Below are positions 61,281 to 64,000 of a stretch of 64,000 nucleotides of DNA, in pieces. Position 1 is the first letter of the stretch, and every line of letters starts with the position of its first letter. The stretch is from Mycobacterium alsense (GTDB lineage Bacteria > Actinomycetota > Actinomycetes > Mycobacteriales > Mycobacteriaceae): NCBI RefSeq assembly GCF_002086635.1, contig NZ_MVHD01000001.1:62001-126000 (forward strand), read 5' to 3'. The notes beneath the pieces were generated by a model that was not told the origin of the DNA, ran no database searches, and was given only the letters and a program-made list of their open reading frames with translations. The position numbers and the translations under genes are program-made.

Positions 61281-63419
61281 ATGGCGACGCGGACGACGGC
61301 CGCGCTCGGCTGTTCGCTGCTGGTCATGTTCGTGCTGACCAGAACGACCGGGCAGCCGCTGACGGTCGCGCTGCTCGGCGTCGTCATCACCATGGTCGCC
61401 TCGCGATCGGTCAACGAACCGGGACCGCGCGAGCAACGGATCACGATGGCGCTGCTGCCGGTGCCGGCGGCGGCCGCCATCACCGCCGCCGCGCTGCTGG
61501 CGCCGCACCCGGTCGCCAGCGACGCCGTCTTCGTGGCGATCGTCTTCGCCGCGGTGTACATCCGCCGCTTCGGGCCGCGCGGGCGGGCGCTGGGCATGGT
61601 CGCTTTCATGTCCTATTTCTTCACTTTGTATCTGCGGGCCCGCATTTCGGAGTTGCCGTGGATGATCGGCGCGGTCCTGGTGGGGACGCTGTGCACGTTT
61701 GTCATGAGCGCCTACGTCCTGCCCGACCGGCCCGAGCGCGTGCTGCGCTCCACGATTCGCGCGCTGCGGGCCCGGATGGCGATCGTGGTCGACACCACCG
61801 CCGAAGCGGTACGCACCGGCCGCCTGGACGAACGGCGCCGCCGCCGCATGCGCGCCCGCACCATCCGGCTCAACGAGACCGCGCTGATGGTGCAGGGCCA
61901 GATCGAAGACCGGGCCGACGCCGCCACGCCGTGGCCCGGCGTGACGAGCGAGCAATTGGCCCCCTGGCTGTTCGACGCCGAGCTGTCCATCGAATGGGTC
62001 GCCACCGCCGGCCGTCGAGCGGCCGTCACAACCGACATACCCGCCGCCACCCGCGCCGAACTCGTCGCGGCGCTCGCCCAGCTCGCGCGGGCGATCCGCG
62101 CGCCGCAGGCCCGCGGGCTCGAGCAGGCCGCGCGGCGGGCGCGACGGATCCTCGACCGGCAGCCGGCGACGACCGCATCCGGCGACCCCGGCGCCGTCGC
62201 CGTGCGCCGCCTCGCCCTGGCGATCATCAACGCCGCCAACGCAACCGCCGAAGTCCGGGCGATAGTCGAAGGCGTCGCCTCCGGAAAAGCCGCGCCGCCG
62301 GACACCGAGAGCCTGCCGGCCGCCACGCCGGACACCGACGGCCCGGACGATGGCGCCGCAGGGGGCCTGCGGCCGACCACCCGGCAGGCGATCCAGGTGT
62401 CCGTCGCCGCGTCGCTGGCCATCGTCACCGGCGAACTGGTGTCGCCGGCCCGCTGGTACTGGGCGGTGATCGCGGCGTTCGTCATCTTCGCCGGGACGAA
62501 TTCCTGGGGCGAGACCCTGACCAAAGGCTGGCAACGCCTGCTCGGCACCATGCTCGGCGTGCCGAGCGGGGTGCTGGTGGCGACGCTGGTGTCCGGGCAC
62601 ACGATTGCCTCGCTCGTCGCGATCTTCGTGTGCCTGTTCTGCGCCTTCTATTTCATGACGGTCACCTACAGCCTGATGACCTTCTGGATCACCACGATGC
62701 TGGCGTTGCTGTACGGCCTGTTGGGCCAATTCTCGTTCGGCGTGCTGATGCTGCGCCTCGAGGAAACCGCGATCGGCGCCGTCATCGGCGTGGCGGCGGC
62801 GATCCTGGTGCTGCCGACCAATACCCGCGCCACCATCCGCAACGACACCCGCGCGTTCCTGACGGCCCTGTCCACGCTGATCGAGATCTCCACCGCGACC
62901 ATGTTCGGCGAGGAGGAGGCCGCCAGTCCGACCGAGCAGGCGCGCCAACTCGACCGGGCGCTGCAGCAGTTCCGTGTCAGCGCCAAGCCGCTGTTGGCGG
63001 GCGTGGCCGGGCTGGCCGGCCGGCGAAGCATCCGGCGCGGCTTGCGGATATTCGCCGCGTGCGACCGCTACGGGCGCAGCCTGGCGCGCAGTGCCGAGCA
63101 GTACCAGGATCCGGTCGGATCGGAAAGGGCGGCAACGGAGTTCATGGCGGCCGCCGCCCGGACCCGCAGCAACATCGACGCGCTGATCGCGGCCATCGAC
63201 GGCGCCGACGGGGTGACGGTCAACTCCGCGACCGACGAGCTCGACGCCGCCGAGACCGCCGCCCGGCAGCGGGACGGCGACGGCGAGCTGCGGCCCGACA
63301 CCCGGCGGTTCCTCACCGCGGTGCATGCGCTGCGCCAGATCGAACGGGCCATCGACACCGCGGCCGCGATCCTCGGCGTGCGCGATGGCCTGGCGGTGGC
63401 CGGCCCGCCGCCGGGCTGA
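61281..63419 (+). CDS. FUSC-family membrane protein (N-terminus uncertain)
   Basis: A 712-residue protein from the first ATG, with two membrane bundles (about 5-150 and 375-540) and a helical cytosolic part after each, as in FUSC/aromatic acid exporter-type transporters. Seen: TTAALGCSLLVMFVLT, QPLTVALLGVVITMVASRSV, PTTRQAIQVSVAASLAIVTGELVSPARWYWAVIAAFVIF, and GETLTKGWQRLLGTMLGVPSG (family repeat motif). In-frame residues upstream of the ATG (ERARNWWAGSDPGLLRLRMATRTT) match the usual FUSC N-terminus, so coding begins earlier, but no start codon lies in that frame. Substrate unknown. Confidence 0.8.
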   Translation: MATRTTAALGCSLLVMFVLTRTTGQPLTVALLGVVITMVASRSVNEPGPREQRITMALLPVPAAAAITAAALLAPHPVASDAVFVAIVFAAVYIRRFGPRGRALGMVAFMSYFFTLYLRARISELPWMIGAVLVGTLCTFVMSAYVLPDRPERVLRSTIRALRARMAIVVDTTAEAVRTGRLDERRRRRMRARTIRLNETALMVQGQIEDRADAATPWPGVTSEQLAPWLFDAELSIEWVATAGRRAAVTTDIPAATRAELVAALAQLARAIRAPQARGLEQAARRARRILDRQPATTASGDPGAVAVRRLALAIINAANATAEVRAIVEGVASGKAAPPDTESLPAATPDTDGPDDGAAGGLRPTTRQAIQVSVAASLAIVTGELVSPARWYWAVIAAFVIFAGTNSWGETLTKGWQRLLGTMLGVPSGVLVATLVSGHTIASLVAIFVCLFCAFYFMTVTYSLMTFWITTMLALLYGLLGQFSFGVLMLRLEETAIGAVIGVAAAILVLPTNTRATIRNDTRAFLTALSTLIEISTATMFGEEEAASPTEQARQLDRALQQFRVSAKPLLAGVAGLAGRRSIRRGLRIFAACDRYGRSLARSAEQYQDPVGSERAATEFMAAAARTRSNIDALIAAIDGADGVTVNSATDELDAAETAARQRDGDGELRPDTRRFLTAVHALRQIERAIDTAAAILGVRDGLAVAGPPPG

Positions 63420-63426
63420 CGCCGCG

Positions 63427-63837
63427 CTACAGGCCCGGCAGGCAGAAGGGAAATACGCACGGTCCCTGGGGCGGCGTCTGAACCTTTCTGAGCAGATCGG
63501 CCAGGTGGAGGAGTGACGGCAACAGGATCGCGTCCATTTGCGCCTTCTGGTCCTGCGGCAGATTCCGGCTGTCCAGATCCACCTTGGTGACCTGCTGCTG
63601 CAGCCCGGCTATCCGCTGGTTTCGCTGCTCGGGGGTCAGAGCTTCCCAGCTGGCGTCCAGGTCCGCGATCTGGCGCCGCAGCTCCTCCGCCTCCGCCATC
63701 GGGTCCCCCGGGGCCGGCTGCAGTGGATAGTACTGGCGCGTCGCGGGCTGCGCCGGCGTCTCCGCCGGCGCGGGGCTCGCCACCACCAACGCGCCGGCCA
63801 ACAGGCCGGCCACGACGAGCCATGCCGTGATTCTCAT
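63427..63837 (-). CDS. small secreted protein, unknown function
   Basis: A 136-residue protein. The signal peptide is RITAWLVVAGLLAGALVVASPAPA, ending near residue 25 (APAETP). A Pro/Gln-rich start (QPATRQYYPLQPAPGDP) is followed by a heptad-like helical region (MAEAEELRRQIADLDASWEAL, RNQRIAGLQQQVTKV) and a C-terminus with two cysteines (CVFPFC) that may form a disulphide. No known domain. ATG at 63837. The rest of the window to 64000 shows no further feature I can support. Confidence 0.75.
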   Translation of the reverse strand: MRITAWLVVAGLLAGALVVASPAPAETPAQPATRQYYPLQPAPGDPMAEAEELRRQIADLDASWEALTPEQRNQRIAGLQQQVTKVDLDSRNLPQDQKAQMDAILLPSLLHLADLLRKVQTPPQGPCVFPFCLPGL

Positions 63838-64000
63838 TGAGAAGCACAGTATTTCGTGCCGCGGGGCGACCACGTGGCGTTGCGGGCGGTGTCCATACGT
63901 TGAGATTGCGCCGCGGCGCTTGGCGGATTTTCGCCAATTCCTTGCGGAATCCTTGCGTTTGGCCGATACGCGCGACATCGCCGGCGCCGCGACTACCATC

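Noticed and set aside
60965-63481. 838-residue plus-strand frame overlapping the FUSC gene in another frame
   Set aside because: Arg/Ala/Gly-rich shadow with no membrane segments, whereas the other frame shows two clear membrane bundles.

Overview
The window is about 67-68% GC and reads as chromosome of a slow-growing, non-tuberculosis Mycobacterium. The evidence is a four-gene mycolic acid methyltransferase cluster (mmaA1-4), the hadABC dehydratase operon, rplA/rplK/nusG/secE, recBCD and an mce locus that keeps the neighbours mce2 has in M. tuberculosis. The gene order follows the Rv0648 to Rv0579 stretch of H37Rv, read in reverse, with insertions and at least one large gap. Ortholog names come from remembered family sequences and synteny; no search was run.

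Layout. 1-2057: the start of a GH38 alpha-mannosidase, cut by the window edge. 2133-5975: a DinB-like protein, an alpha/beta hydrolase, an AarF/UbiB kinase-like protein and LipG. 6076-9850: mmaA1, mmaA2, mmaA3, mmaA4. 9944-11863: an ECF sigma factor with a tandem-YCII partner (ECF42 type), not present between mmaA4 and rplA in H37Rv. 11881-16676 (minus): rplA, rplK, nusG, secE, tRNA-Trp, hadC, hadB, hadA, rpmG, tRNA-Met, tRNA-Thr. 16809-19567: a lone VapB-like antitoxin, a glyoxalase II-like hydrolase, a membrane protein and echA3. 19618-25398: an accessory block between echA3 and recC, holding a molybdopterin oxidoreductase without Fe-S cysteines, a small His-rich partner, a patatin, cyanase, a methyltransferase and a nitroreductase. 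25512-33813: recC-recB-recD. 33816-39275: vapBC with a long palindromic operator, two unknown genes, a SEC-C protein and a DedA/VTT protein. 39278-49683 (minus): mce2R-yrbE2A-yrbE2B-mce2A-F. 49763-51672: two tandem methyltransferases. 51795-57673: a flippase-like membrane protein with a degenerate kinase-like segment, a GH92 alpha-mannosidase and a frameshifted lpqN. 57719-63837: a deazaflavin nitroreductase-family protein, galT-galK-Mut7-C as one operon, a FUSC-family membrane protein and a small secreted protein.

How the genes work together. Much of the window serves the mycobacterial envelope. HadABC makes meromycolate chains in FAS-II. MmaA1-4 decorate them with trans olefin, cyclopropane, hydroxy/keto and methoxy groups. 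Mce2 with YrbE2AB is a lipid importer. LpqN, GH92, GH38, LipG and the flippase-like protein act on lipids or mannose-containing glycans. RecBCD handles double-strand DNA ends. GalTK form the Leloir pathway.

Points for a second look: a one-base frameshift in lpqN; the loss of all four Fe-S cysteines in the molybdoenzyme; a perfect 17+17 bp palindrome before vapB; a FadR-type operator before mce2R; a series of likely leaderless promoters with TANNNT six bases before the start codon; and a FUSC gene whose coding signal runs upstream of any start codon, suggesting a second frameshift or an assembly error.
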